Source: Acanthococcus lagerstroemiae (lineage: Eukaryota > Arthropoda > Insecta > Hemiptera > Eriococcidae). From it: 64,000 nt of DNA. The notes beneath the pieces were generated by a model. That model had not been told where the DNA came from and searched no databases. It worked only from the letters and a program-made list of their open reading frames with translations. A program made the position numbers and the translations under genes. Below, piece by piece: positions 21,808 to 33,559 of this stretch (position 1 is the first letter of the stretch; each line of letters opens with the position of its first letter). Where the stretch lies: contig CM063112.1 in the NCBI GenBank assembly GCA_031841125.1, positions 61,371,722-61,435,721 on the forward strand, in the 5' to 3' direction.

Positions 21808-22955
21808 TTGTTGGCCGACAGGAGTCGGTGAATATATTGTAGAGTTCGTTATAGTTAGCATTTATAGTTTGCTTTCACACAATTGATTATAGAACCTGTC
21901 AACGTATTGTCACTCGGGGCCAGTGAGCGGGCGAGCGCTAGCGGGAGAGAAAGAGAGCGAGATCAACTTTAGAAAAATTGGTATAGTTAACGGTTATCTG
22001 ACCTGAGAATCTTCACAATTCTGCTTGGAGCGGCGTCAACAAACACGAGCACAAATTCACTTTCACAGTAAATTATACGACGCACGAGAACGCAAGAAAA
22101 ACTCACATTTGAACCATATGAAGATCTGAACAGAAATGAGACTGAGATCTTCTACTGGCTACCAGGTACCTACCGTAGTGGCTGGTATAAACATGATCGT
22201 GACTCATTGATTGAACGTTAGTTTTGGGTTAACAGGCTCAAGCGATTGGCTTTGTTGAACTTACTGAGGCGGTGCCGTACGAGGAGTTACAATAGAGGCC
22301 GGACCTTTTTTATCTTATTTTATCGTTTCGCCTATTAAAAATAGCGAAACACTATTGCTGTCAGTCGAAGTCGAATTTCAGGGTTACAGGCTGAAGTGCT
22401 TTGCGAAAGCATTCGAGGCTGTCTTTTTCAAGATATTAACTGGCCACATGAATTCAATATTTCGACTAAATAATTATAGTGGGATACTAATAATTAAAAT
22501 TTTTTCGACAAGTGTGAAAAAATAGAGAAAAGAAGAAAGAAAGAAAACAAGCTACCTCGCAGATAGCGAGGTAATAAAAGGGTGTTTGACATGTTCTATG
22601 TCGAAGGTTGTTACCTGCTTATTTATAGCTTATGGGAGTTTCACTGCATTCATTGACTACAGCTAATAAGTTAAAGTCAATAAAATGAGCTTTTCGCTGG
22701 CTTCATTTTTAATTCTAACTTCCTAAGCTGGTATTGATAAAACGAAACCAAATCTGAAATGTTGAGGCTTTGAAGCTAATATTCAGACACAGTACCAAAA
22801 TATACGCCGGAATGAGAATCTTTTATTTTCATCTTTCCAAGTTGTATTCCTAACTGAGAAGGAACATATTCATAACTAGGGCTGTCAAAAATATGCCCAA
22901 AAACAGGTGAAATATGCGCATATTTTATGTTGTTTTTTTTTGTCGATAAATATGT
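21808..22955. other. Unrecognised stretch
   Basis: No gene is supported. GAGAGAAAGAGAGCGAGA occurs at 21945, and a short self-complementary stretch (CTCGCAGATAGCGAG) near 22556. I looked for an LTR pair with TG...CA ends or a primer-binding site and found neither. Confidence 0.4.
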
Positions 22956-22959
22956 CGAA

Positions 22960-23085
22960 AATACCGTATTTCCCGTTTACAGCAATGTTATTTCGTTATT
23001 TCCAGCTGTAATAACTCAAGAACTCAACCTTTCATTAGGAAATGCACATTAGCGCTCCTACATTTCGTTTCACATCCCAACAGAT
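22960..23085 (+). repeat. Truncated half-copy of the long palindromic element
   Basis: The text 'accgtatttcccgtttacag caatgttattt', then 'caacctttcattaggaaatg cacattagcgctcctaca', matches the right arm of the palindrome at 57932-58700 (its last 100 bp or so), with a small insertion in the middle. The other arm is absent. It shows that the palindromic element is a repeat family and not a unique structure. Confidence 0.75.
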
Positions 23086-23394
23086 GGCCGCACGGCAGCA
23101 GTAAGTTGACGGAGAACGAAACTGAACTAAAACTGAACTATGATCTGTAAACAATTCAGTCGTATTTAAAGAAAATTTTCGATTGCAATAGGGTGCTTGC
23201 AGCGCTGCGCGCGGGCAAACACCCTAAAAAAAGTAGAAGAATTAGGCGCATCTATTTGGGTTGTCTGTTGTTCGTGCGCACGAGAGGGTGCGTGCTCTGA
23301 TAGACAAATCGCCCTGTAGCAGCTAGCCGGTTCTTGCTCCAAAAGGTTCCCTAAGAAACGCTAAGGAAATTTATGGAAATTTACGACTGCAAAT

Positions 23395-23925
23395 AGCTTC
23401 AACTCTCATTGTGTTCATTTGGCGAGTCCTGATCTATTTGCAGTTTACTGCTTCATATTGGTGTTATTCAGACGAAGAGTTGGTGTTTTCAAAAATTCAG
23501 TCTGATAATTAGAAGGAATGCTGAACATAGTTTTCAAAAACTTAAATTTTAGGACTTTCGGAGGTTATATGTTATTGAAAATGGGCCATGAGTACGAAAC
23601 AATATCCAAATATATCATGGTCGCATTAAATCAGATGTACACGTATTAATGAGGAATTTTGAGCTCGTTTCGGAAATTTCAGATTTTCAACCCCCTAATA
23701 ATTTCTGAAAAGAGACAGTTGTTACAGCCACCAAATTCTAACATAATCTGAAGAAGTTCAATGTGAAACAATTCCGAAAGTTCAAGTTGAAAAAATTAGC
23801 GGGTCTACAGAAGGCAACATTTTGTGACCCCCCCCCCCTCCTAATTAGAGTACCAACATTTTTTATAGCCTAAAACCTATTCCTGGTTCATACAAACACA
23901 TCCAGGAAGTACGAACCCCCCCCCC
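23395..23925 (+). repeat. Dispersed repeat family X, copy 2
   Basis: This uninterrupted copy of the repeat at 19015-21150 has the same order: 'tttgcagtttactgcttcat', 'gacgaag...gtgtt', 'tttcaaaaactt', 'ggtcg.attaaat.agatgta', 'tttcaaccccctaata', a C-run and 'tcatacaaacacatccagga'. Comparing it with copy 1 places the RTE insertion between 'gaaatc' and the following 'ggata' block. There is no coding capacity. Confidence 0.75.
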
Positions 23926-24118
23926 AGCTCTGATAGTTCACACGCCGACCTCGTTCCAATCTGCATTTGCAGGGACGGAACTATTGGGGTGGGGGAGAAG
24001 GGTGACCCCCCCCCCCATAATTTGGCAATGGGAAAATTTTGAAATTGTTCATTTGAATTTTTCATTTTCTAAGAACATTTCTTTATTTATTTTTATTTAT
24101 TTTTATTTTTTTAATATT

Positions 24119-25297
24119 GTGGCAGTTTCTATAAAAAGGGGTAACTTTGTCAATCCGACAAATTTTGAGTTACAAACAGTACGTAATGGAGGAATGAACA
24201 CCCATTCCAAAGAGCTATCGGCGAGATTTGTAGTATTTTTTGTTCCGGAGACACAAGTGGTCAAATATGAGTGTAACAAGAACGCGCAAAAACACGTTTT
24301 TTTGGAAAAAACGCGTTTAAAGTTAGACACACCTTTTTCTCCCACTTCATCAAGCGGCCCTAACTCGCCGCGGAATCACTTTACCAGCCTCGACGAGGGC
24401 TTGTTCAAAAGGTAATTTTTCGCTCTTCTGTGTGGTAACAATTCAGAACATCGGATTTATTCTGAGCTCCGAAAAACCACGAAGAAGCGAACGCAGACAT
24501 TCGCATTAGCGATGGGAAGATTAGTTCATTTCGTTGAATAGTTCAAATCGGTCTCGGTTACCAAAATGATTAGGTAAATGAACTAGTTTATTTAGGTCTT
24601 TTAGTTCCTCATCGTCGGTTCATTCACGTCATTAAAGACTTAAAATTATTGAAGGATGTAAGATGAGAAGACCGAAATATGCCTGCGTTATTAATGTAAG
24701 TTTTTAATTTATATGTTTTCTCTATGTATCCGCTTAACATCACCCTTTTCAACGGAAAGATCAAAAAATTAATACTAATTTTCATCATAATGAAGAAGAA
24801 AGCTGCTCAAATAAACCAAATGAGTCACGTCGGTGTTTTAGTTTTAGTTCACCTGCGTTAGGTCTTAGGGTTTACACGAATTCGGTTGTTCTTTGTTTAC
24901 GTTCACGTTTTAGTTTGTAACAGTCTTAACAGTTACTTTTGGTCATTTTCGGATCCAGTTCGAGAGAATCTCGGTCTTATTGAACTAGTTCTTTCAAAAC
25001 ATCGGTCTTGGTAGATTAGTTCATCGTTATGATTAGTTCAAATGAACTAGTATGACCGAGACCGACTCAACGCTAATTCGCATTATTTTCTCATTCTCTT
25101 TCATAATTCTCTTTCTCTCTCTCCCTCTTCTCTCTCATGCGCGTAAATTTTATCTCTTCGTCATTGCGATGTTTTTTCTCTAGAAATCAATCAAAATCTC
25201 AAAATTGACTTTTTCAACCAAAAAATTTTATCTTTTTTCGCGTTTTCTGAGACTTTGATCGATCGACAAAGTTACCCCTTTTTATAGAAACTGCCAC
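24119..25297. mobile_element. Middle TIR element, 1179 bp
   Basis: GTGGCAGTTTCTATAAAAAG begins the element, and its exact reverse complement ends it; the match runs 33 bp without error (24119-24151 and 25265-25297). The left flank is AATATT and the right flank ATTTTG, so a short AT-rich duplication is possible. Its 143-codon plus frame at 23984-24415 crosses the border of the element and is not a gene. It lies inside the MITE at 23970-25433 and is itself interrupted at 24507. Confidence 0.85.
24507..25075. mobile_element. Inner hAT-type element, 569 bp
   Basis: The exact 8-bp duplication ATTCGCAT lies at 24499-24506 and 25076-25083. The ends are TAGCGATGG and, reversed, TAGCGTTGA. The inner text carries many 'attagttca', 'gaactagt' and 'cggtctcggt' motifs on both strands, giving subterminal inverted repeats. 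No transposase is present. It is the youngest layer of this three-deep nest. Confidence 0.85.
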
Positions 25298-25433
25298 ATT
25301 TTGATTAGAAAATCAGCAAACTTTCAAATTTTTAGAAAATTTTGTCAGCGAATTTTTAGGTTTTAAAAAATATCCGTCGGCAAATCTCCCTTCTCACCCC
25401 TCCCCCCAAACTGAAAGTCAAGTTTTGTCCCTG

Positions 25434-26029
25434 AAAATCTGAAAACACAAGTTCCAATTACAATTGGCTGCACAAGTAAACATAAAAAAGTGCTAAATTA
25501 ACACCGCGTACTCGACATATTTTTGTAAAGCGCTGAAATTACTAGCTGGATGTTGATTATCACGAGGAGGGACAGAACGTGGTTCGGTTACTTTTAGTTT
25601 ATTTTACTGCTACACTTCGTCAGAAATGCGTACCTATACATATTTTTTTCTCGTCGTCTCATAACTGGAATGAGCCGATTTTCGCCGAAATCAGCCACAG
25701 TGCGACACAACTGAGAGGAACCGTAAGTTTTTAATCAACGTCAAACGCCGAACAAAGGTTTTTGCCAATCCAGTTCTTCGTGATAAGTGAACAGCGAGTA
25801 TAGTAAATCGAGCAGAATGAGGATACCAAATGACGTGTTACAAAACAACATTGATATATTTTTTGACGAGTTTATTAATGACGCAACAGATGTACGCGGA
25901 GTAGGAAAACCCAACTTTTCCCTCATTCTGTGTACTTTTCTCTCTCGCTCGCTCACCTCGCCCCAGCGTTTGGAAACCAAGAGGTTATTTCGTGTCGCCA
26001 CAAAAGACGAGTAAATTGCTTTCGCGGGA
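25434..26029. other. No recognisable gene
   Basis: Short frames only, of which a 128-codon minus frame at 25741-26127 has no recognisable domain or splice support. No repeat ends were found. Confidence 0.4.
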
Positions 26030-26760
26030 AGTAAATGAAAAATGCGACAAAAAAATATATTAAACAATTTTTTTTTTTCAGTTTCATCTTTCTTCAATTT
26101 GGGCTGGGAAAAAAATGGCGACAGCACCGAAGTTCGACTCGTTCATTCGGGAATTCGGGTTCAGAAGAACGCGTTCCCGGGGTGCTTCGTTCCCGTACTC
26201 ATTATTCGGCGCTGTATTCATTATGCGGCATTCGTATTTGGCGCGGCGCTAATGAATTTCGCTGACGGAGTCAGGGCGAGGGGAGGCTCCTTTCGGGTCA
26301 TCCGACAAAAGCCAAGGTCTGATCGGGCACATTTAATTCGCGAATTTCAAAATTACTCGACTCGCTATCGCCGGCCTTATCGGTCCCGGTGCCGGGGTGG
26401 AGGGTTCGCTCCACATGCGAGCATAATCGTAGCGCCGAAGCGCTCGCGGTTCGGAAAACATTAAAACAAAATTTATACACTCGTTTCCGGCGCCACACCA
26501 CGTCTTAAAGGAAACAGTATACGAAATTAATCGATTTAATTAAACGCCGTGCCGCATCCCGCGAGCAATTCTCCGGAATTTAATTATCGCGGTATGAGAA
26601 CAGCACGGCCGCCGCGACCATGTCCATACATCAGACAGAAGCTGGCTTCTCCTTTGGGATTGTGCGAGGGTGGTTCTGAAAGTTCGCAAGTTAGTCGAGT
26701 AGAAAGCACAACGCTGTGTCTTCCTAAAATCGAACCGGTTATCGATTAGCGGTTTGATAT
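26030..26760. other. CpG-containing, apparently single-copy block
   Basis: The composition differs from the surrounding AT-rich repeats, with many CpG dinucleotides and balanced bases. A 140-codon plus frame at 26042-26464 exists but has an unlikely composition (F-rich start, then R-rich) and no domain or splice support. Between about 26520 and 26590 there is a cluster of TAAT-core sites (AATTAATCGATTTAATTAAA and GGAATTTAATTA), which are the core sequences bound by homeodomain proteins. I infer possible conserved non-coding or regulatory DNA; nothing here proves function. Confidence 0.35.
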
Positions 26761-26949
26761 TACAGCATCTCGGGTTGAAATCAACGAGCTGAAAAGTTGG
26801 GCTGATCTACGACTTACAAAGGGGGTGCCTCGGACACTTTTTTTTCAGAATGCGCCGATGGAAGAAGACTTACTGGTTACTGGGACGAAAGTTACAAGTG
26901 CTGTACCAAGTGAAGTGCTGCTCAGCTCCACACGCAGATTCTGAAATCT

Positions 26950-27090
26950 AAATTGGTGGAGCGTATGACGATGCACGCACGCCACAGTGGCTCCCCAGAC
27001 ACCGCACTCCTGGCACCCGAAACTACCCTTTCGAGAATCGCGTCGGCGACCAGAAGGGACGCTTCGAGGCTAGCCTGAGCCCTATTTCAT
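26950..27090 (+). repeat. Dispersed repeat shared with 8330-8510
   Basis: 'gatgcacgcacgccacagtg', 'gacaccgcactcc', 'gaaactaccctttc' and 'cgtc.gcgaccagaagggac' match, in the same order, the extra segment of MITE family A copy 1 near 8335-8430. It is a GC-rich element of unknown type. The full span may extend from about 26840 to 27480, but only this part is supported by a second copy. Confidence 0.65.
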
Positions 27091-27521
27091 CTTTGCTTAA
27101 TTCGGATTCGCGCTTTCCTGCCAGGGCTACTATGGGATACCCTACTGAACGAGACAACATTCATTCAACGTTGACCTGGAATTCGGGTAACCCATAGCTA
27201 AATCGCGGTTCCTTCACCCCACACTTCCTCTTCTTGGTTCACGTTGACGACGCAGAATGGTGATGATGGCAGGGAAAACCCTTCCAGATTCTGAAACTTG
27301 TACGGACCTCTAACGCCGCCCTCTGGAAATGTGCCACGAAAGTCAATAGGAAGGCGAACTGAATTGCCTAAATAAGATCCTACAAACCGTCATCAACGCT
27401 CCATGATGAGAAACTCGGCCATCCATCGAGGTCTAAAAATGCCCACGATAAATGGGAAACTGACTAGAAAACGAGAGACGATTATACCATCTTAACGAGT
27501 TGGCCAACCAGCCTCCACACG

Positions 27522-27864
27522 CAGGGACGTACCGATAGGGGGGGGGGAGGAACTTTTCTTTTAGTAGTTGGGAAAATTTACCATTTCAGTCAGGCGAGTT
27601 GGGAAAATCCAACAAGTTGAAAGGTTTTCTTTTGCTTTGATACTTGGGAATTGAGTTGAGAAGTTGGGAAAACCCAGCACTAGTCAAACGGTTCTTCTTC
27701 TTTTGTTTTGATACTAAAGAATTTTGAGTTGAGTCAGTAGGAAAAATCCACCAAGCCAAAAGGTTTTTTTTTTGCTTTGCTTTGATACTTCGGAATTTCG
27801 AATTGAGTCAGTTGGGACTTTCACAATTTTCAACCCCCCCCCCAAACTCTTCGGTACGTCCCTG
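27522..27864. mobile_element. 343-bp hAT-type MITE, family C copy 1
   Basis: The ends CAGGGACGTACCGAT and, reversed, CAGGGACGTACCGAAG are followed by G-runs. The flanking octamers TCCACACG (27514-27521) and TCCAGACG (27865-27872) differ at one base and are read as a target-site duplication. The interior is about four imperfect 65-80-bp repeats of 'gttgggaaaacccaacaagt' with 'aaaggtttt...tttgatact' and 'ggaattttgagttgagtca'. A second, larger copy lies at 41822-42908. Confidence 0.9.
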
Positions 27865-27872
27865 TCCAGACG

Positions 27873-30489
27873 ACTACAGAGAACGAAGCCGCTTGAATTA
27901 GTCCAAAATATCTACGAGTATATAATACAAATTCTCCCGAATATTTACTACATTTCCCCCTATCCTGACGCAGGCCCAATCCGAGTAATTCCAAGATAGA
28001 GGGTGTGATGTCCCGGGGCTAATTTGGCGTGTAAGCACCGCCATACGCCCCACTATCATCGGAATACCTACTACGATGTTTCATCACACTGGAGATGTAT
28101 CAACTTCAAAAAGTTTGTATAGAAAAGTTTCTAGCGAGACGTGCACTTCATCCATGCCCCATGATTAGTTAAGTTTGTTCTAAGCTTTAGTATAAGTGTG
28201 TAACGAAAAGGAAACGCAAATGACCCAGTGCTATCGCATGTCTTAAAATAATTTCGATTGATTGAATTATTACTAGAATAACTTCTTCGGACATATTATA
28301 GTACTTCAATTGATTGTAAAACAGAAAAATAACTAGGCAAAAATTCATTCTTCAGTTATAAAGTGAAATGTTTTACAAGCTTGTTTCACAAAGGCAAATG
28401 CACTACTCCCTACATGAACATTTCTAGTAACCAAACATCAGGACCGGATTTAGCATTTTGCCGCCCCTCATCCCTGTTATCTAACACTGGTGGGGTAGGG
28501 GAAGCGCTACGAAGTTAAAATGTATAAAAACAGATAATACCACAAATGTTCTGACCACGGAACAGATGATACACCCTCCTCGCAAAGTGAAAATCATTAG
28601 GTGACCACATTTCCTCCACAGATAATGACTTTTTATGTGTCGTCAAATTTTTTCGCTCTTGGCAACTGGCTCGCCTGCCTGCAGAGAAATCCAGCTCTAT
28701 TGTGATAGGTTCATTTACAAGAAATATGGTTCATGGCGGAAAAAAGACAGAATTTGATCCAGTTCATGGCAAACAAAAAAGGCGGAATTTGTGGCAGCGA
28801 ATAAAGTTTTCAGCTATACAGGAATTTCACATATACTGAGATTTCAACGTGTTCGTTGCCTTTTTGAATTTCCGCTTCCCTATCCTAAGTAACACAATTT
28901 TGAAAATACAACCGAATATATACATTCAAAAACGAATTAAGAGATCCGTGAAACCAAGAAATGACACACTCATCGACTTTCGCAACCATCATGCATTTCT
29001 CACCACAGGCAAAAATAAGGAGGGTTTGGAGGGGCTCAGCTCCAAAATTCTCCAAAAGACCCCCCCCCCTCTCCCAAAGAAAACTGAAAAATTATACAAG
29101 CGATAGACTTATTAGCCCTGCATCCCCCCCCCCATTTCCTATAGGCTGTTTGCGCTGATGCTCTCCACATCTTCAGAGGTTACAATTCTGAAAGTTCATT
29201 CAAGTGGCATCAGAAACGAACTCAGGGACCAGTGAGATCCAAGGAATAATACTCACAAATTCATATTATAATCCTTCACTTCTTTAATTCTCAGTTCCTC
29301 TCTTCACTTCTACGTGTCACAATTCTGAAAATCCGATCAAATTGATGGCAAACATGAACTCAAGTACAGTGTGCTATAAACTTCCTCCAATTTTCAGGCT
29401 CTCTCACGAGTCTATCGGCAGCACAATTTAGAAAATACGGTTGGATTGATACGAAAATGAACTCAGCAATTTAGAAATCCCTACATTTAATAGCCACAGT
29501 ACATTTTATAGCATCTTTGAGCCTGACCTCTTCATATTACAGTGCCACAATTCTCAAGACGAAAAATTCCGTACATAATACAATACACGGATTTCATTTT
29601 CAGTAATTATGAAGAAGTTACAGCGTAAGTGAAAGCATCACCCCTATCAAACCTTAAAAAAATTGCTAAGAAGCTCTTTGTCGCAATTTTTACGAGCATT
29701 CATTTATACCAGTATTTTCCACAACATCCCCTCTAGGTTCTGCCATGAATGAGAAAAACTGAAACTTCAGACGCGTTCTGCCCCCGGGGTAGAAACATTT
29801 TCATGGATCTGCATTCCTCCAAAAGTTGTTCCAAATAATACAAAATTGAATCCTCAAAAATGTTTCAGCTCGATTAGATAACATTAACTTGTGCCTAAGG
29901 AAGGTCCAAGTTTACTTTTTATGGTCACAATTTACTCTCCATTTAGAATATGAAATACAAAAAATCCACGAATTTCGATGAAGAGTGATCTCAAATATGG
30001 TGTTTTTGTTCAACAAAGCACAGGAAAGTGATAAAATGAAGTCACACAAAAAATCTTCATCCAATGAAATTCGTATTTTAGAATCCAAATAAGGAGGGTT
30101 GACGTCACATTCAGACGCCAAATTGTCTTTTCTCCCAATGACGCCAAGAATTCAATTAAAAAAAAAAAAATTAGATGAGTCCTTTTTGTTACCGCAGGGC
30201 ACATGTAAGGAAAATTTTATGAGTACATTTAAAATATTAACTAGTGCTACCAAAGCAATAATTTAGGCATTGTAAAACTTGTTTGTTTAGCCTTTCAAAA
30301 CTGGGACCTTTCAGTATATTTCCTCTGATTCACGCACAGAGTCGGGCTTTATCGCACTAAATAGAGCGAAGAGAAGAATATTCATTTCGAAACGATTTCG
30401 GAATTTACAGAAATCATATTTTGAAGAGATGCAATTATTAAAAAAAAAAAAAAAAAAAAAAAGTAATACACAATAAAAAAGAACTTAAA
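27873..30489. other. Long stretch without a recognisable gene
   Basis: C-runs lie near 29058 and 29125. CAGGACCGGATTTAGCATTT near 28440 resembles the left end of a hAT-type MITE, but I found no matching right end. A poly-A run of about 24 bases lies near 30438. The text between contains only short frames without known motifs. Confidence 0.4.
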
Positions 30490-30899
30490 CGTGACCTTTA
30501 ATCATGAAATGTACCTCTGGTATCAAAAAATCAGTTTTACTTTCTTGATAATTCTTATATGTAGAAAAAATCACGCTCTTTCGAATGAAACAAATCGCAG
30601 CTTCCTATCTTCATTAGTTTTTTCACAAATTGCATTTAAAAATTACGTCAAAAGTTTAAAAACATTCGTACATGGCATTGTGTGAAACGGGCCTATGGGA
30701 AAACATCCGTTTACATGGCGTCGTGTGAAACGGGTTTCAGGGAATGACAAAGAACAAGAATTCGGAACGCAGTTGTCATAGCAACGCGTAAACGCACCAC
30801 CACAGACGTGCACACCACTACCACCATCCCATATTTACACTCCTTTATCTCGAAAACTTGTTTTCGCACAAGAGGCACATTTCATAATTCCAGGTCACA
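30490..30899 (-). mobile_element. MITE family A, copy 2
   Basis: The left end GTGACCTTTAATCATGAAAT and the reversed right end TGTGACCTGGAATTATGAAA correspond to the right and left ends of the copy at 8233-8793. Shared interior features include 'aaaaaatcacgctctttcga', 'aaacatccgtttacatggcg' and 'cgtgtgaaacgg'. Here one stretch near 30684-30735 is duplicated ('gtgtgaaacgggcctatggg' and 'gtgtgaaacgggtttcaggg'). It is non-autonomous. Confidence 0.75.
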
Positions 30900-31150
30900 A
30901 ATAAAATTTTTAATAAAAAAAATTATAATTTACTCATTTTCTCAAAACTTACACGTACTTTGGCCAGATCATCAAATTTAATAAATTAAAACTTGAAATT
31001 AAAATTAATAAAATTAAAATTAAAAATAACAATATTTCATATTTTAAATCTCTTAAATAAATTATATTACCGATAGATTTTAATTATAAAATAAATTATT
31101 ATAATAATTAATATAAAAAATAATATATTAAATTTATCAAATTAAAAGAT
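30900..31150. repeat. Extreme AT-rich low-complexity block
   Basis: Between about 30970 and 31145 the sequence is almost only A and T in patterns such as 'taattaaaattaataaaatt'. I considered a nuclear copy of mitochondrial DNA, but recognise no mitochondrial gene. Confidence 0.6.
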
Positions 31151-33550
31151 ATGCATATTGCGTATGTAAAATTACAATCTGTACTTCAACCTATAGGACA
31201 ATGGCACCGGTCCACGCATCGAGAAATATGTTTTTATTTTGCTGTACAAAAGTTTAATGTTCCTATATGTACGCCCACCATTAATTTAGGGATGAGGGGA
31301 AAACAGCATTTGTATAGGGCAAGAAATGAAAATTTTAACCAAATTTTAGAAATTTAAAATTGAATAATTTAGAAAAAACCTATCAAAAATTTGGTCTAAG
31401 AGCATATAACAGAATCGTACGCATTCTGAATTTCCAATTTTGTTTTCTGAAGTCTACTTTATTTGCTCTAAAAAACGCCATCCTCCGTGTAAATCGTGCC
31501 AAAGTAGCTAAATTTATATCGATTTTTCCATCAACTTCTACATTTATGGACCATGTTTTTCAGTGTTTTTCCTAAATTCCATCCTTTAAAAATATGATTT
31601 TTATAAGTTTAAAATTTTTCTCAATTAGAGTCCAGAATTTTGTATAGGTACAAAAATGCATGGTTTCAACATCTGAGTTCTTGCTGTGGGAACGTACGTG
31701 AATATAAACGGACGAAATTTTTCATGCATGATTTATGGACTTCAGATAGTAACTCTGCTGAATTTCATCGGGATCGACTTTTTCATTTTTTGGCGTCTTT
31801 CATTTTAAACGGCCAATTTTCATTAAAAAACTCGCATCGAGCTCAAACTTTTTACAGAATTTTTTTGAATTATTTGCAGCAACTTCTAAGAGTGAGAGCA
31901 CAGATTAGAGAAAATTGTCAAAATAGGGACCATATAAATGTATATTTGCTGTTCTGACGAAGTTAGCTTTCGTGTATCCAGCAAGACAACGAAAATCGTT
32001 ATCAAATAAAGTCAGAACTCGAGGAATTGAAGGGTCAGTATTGACCTACATTTATTGTAAAACTTTTCATCGGGTCATAACTTCCAATGTCTCGTTGAAA
32101 ATATCGAAATTTGTGAAGGAAACACAGTATGGTCTGCATAGCCAACTGAAGGGGAAAACATTCCCTTCTCATCCCTCGACAGAACGACGTGAACCATTGT
32201 TAGGGGTTTGTATCATTCTAGAATATTACAAATAATTATTCCCTCGCGATTCTTATCAAATAGGCCCATCCTCCCTTCGAGTTTCGTTCACTGTACATAA
32301 CCCGGGTCTTGGGTTAGATCCCCCCCCCCAATTTTGCCGAATCAACTACAGCGAGGAAATGACTTCAACATGATCGAAAACATTTCAAGGGTTGTATAGA
32401 TTATATATAAGATATAAGCGACAACCAGGTGCAACTTCCCCTTGCTCCACCCCCAATCGGAACTGCGTAAAATTCGAAAAATAATCTCCAGTAGCCGATG
32501 CGACGGAGCTGCAAAAATGGCGAAAACTTTTTCTGCCACGACGTTCAATCATGCGGGGTGAAAGTTTCGCGGAATGTTAATGTTTCTTTGTTTAACTTTC
32601 TCGTTAAGGTTATAAACTTTTTTTTTATGGTCGAGAATATTGGTCGACTACGGTTCGCCCCCGTCGGCTGATTCGTCCAAAAACAGAGCTTTTTTATATC
32701 CGTTCGAGGTCGGCTATAACGCGACGATAAATATAATAAATGAATATTGGCGGTCATCAATTAAAATTTTTATCGCTAAAGTAAACAGCATCGGTGGCAG
32801 CTGAAACAAAAAATAAGCTCCATCTTCTCTTTTTCCATTTTTTTCTTCTTTTTAATTGGGTGGCGATTAAGTTTGTCCTGCTCGTTTTGATATCGAGGAT
32901 GAATGCGGTAGTTATTCGTGCCGATTTTGTTCCACCGTCGAATGCAGACGGTTTCCAAATTTGCGCCGTCTCCAAAAAAGGTTTTATCGTGCGTTTTCGA
33001 AAATGAATAATGGCGAGAAGAAAGTTGTGCACGCCATTTGGTCTGGCTGCCCTCGTTCAAGGTCAAAGATGCTCGAAAGTTTCAAACGCCCTTTTTCGCA
33101 GTGAGGATAATTATTAATAAAGTTATCACCGGAATTTTTCTTTTTTGGAACTAGCCATAGCTAATGGATGGATAGGACTGCCCACAAATATTTTGTGCCA
33201 ACAGGTACGTACGAAGGATTTTGTTTCTGGGAAAGCACGCACATAAAATATGTAGGTGAATGTGCCAAATCTGGCCACTAGCAAATAAATGTGCTATAAG
33301 AATCCCGAAGAAGAAGGTAATCTCTCTTATTTACAATTAAAATCGCTGCACCCGCCATCACTTTTGGAAGAAGTGAGTCTTAATTATTACAGACCACAGC
33401 AACTGGATACGAGTGCACCACAAATGCGTGACAACGGGTTTTCATAATTTTTAGGCATTCTAAATCTATTTTGCAAGATATTTTGTACTTTTCCTCTATC
33501 ATTACGGTCCAGTAAGAGGTCAGGGTTAGAACTTGAAAATTACGAACAGA
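31151..33550. other. No recognisable gene
   Basis: Open frames of 60-105 codons on the plus strand from 31151 to 32235 follow one another but share no recognisable family, and each ends without a splice consensus that I would trust. They might be debris of an unknown transposon protein. The part from about 32340 to 33120 is more complex and CpG-containing, and may be single-copy sequence. Confidence 0.35.
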
Positions 33551-33559
33551 TACTTCAAA

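Larger units (their letters stand above)
23970..25433. mobile_element. Outer hAT-like MITE, family D copy 1 (holds two nested elements)
   Basis: The ends read CAGGGACGGAACT and, reversed, CAGGGACAAAACTTGACTTT. The outer parts (23970-24118 and 25298-25433) match the shorter copy at 53406-53714 in 'ataatttggca', 'gttcatttgaatttttcatt', 'ttttgtc.gc.aatttttag' and 'ccccaaactgaaagtca'. The flanking octamers (TGCATTTG and AAAATCTG) do not agree well, so target duplication is not demonstrated. A 1.18-kb element inserted within its AT-rich centre. Confidence 0.7.

Noticed and set aside
21808..22340. Solo LTR or LTR retrotransposon
   Set aside because: No paired direct repeats with TG...CA ends, no primer-binding site and no gag or pol motifs.
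26042..26464. 140-codon plus-strand frame as a gene
   Set aside because: A poly-T-encoded F-rich start followed by an R-rich part, no domain, no splice sites, and no Kozak-like or signal-peptide logic.
28440..28520. Left end of a hAT MITE (CAGGACCGGATTTAGC)
   Set aside because: No right end or duplication was found within 2 kb, so the element cannot be delimited.
30900..31150. Nuclear copy of mitochondrial DNA
   Set aside because: Composition fits, but no mitochondrial protein, tRNA or rRNA segment can be recognised.
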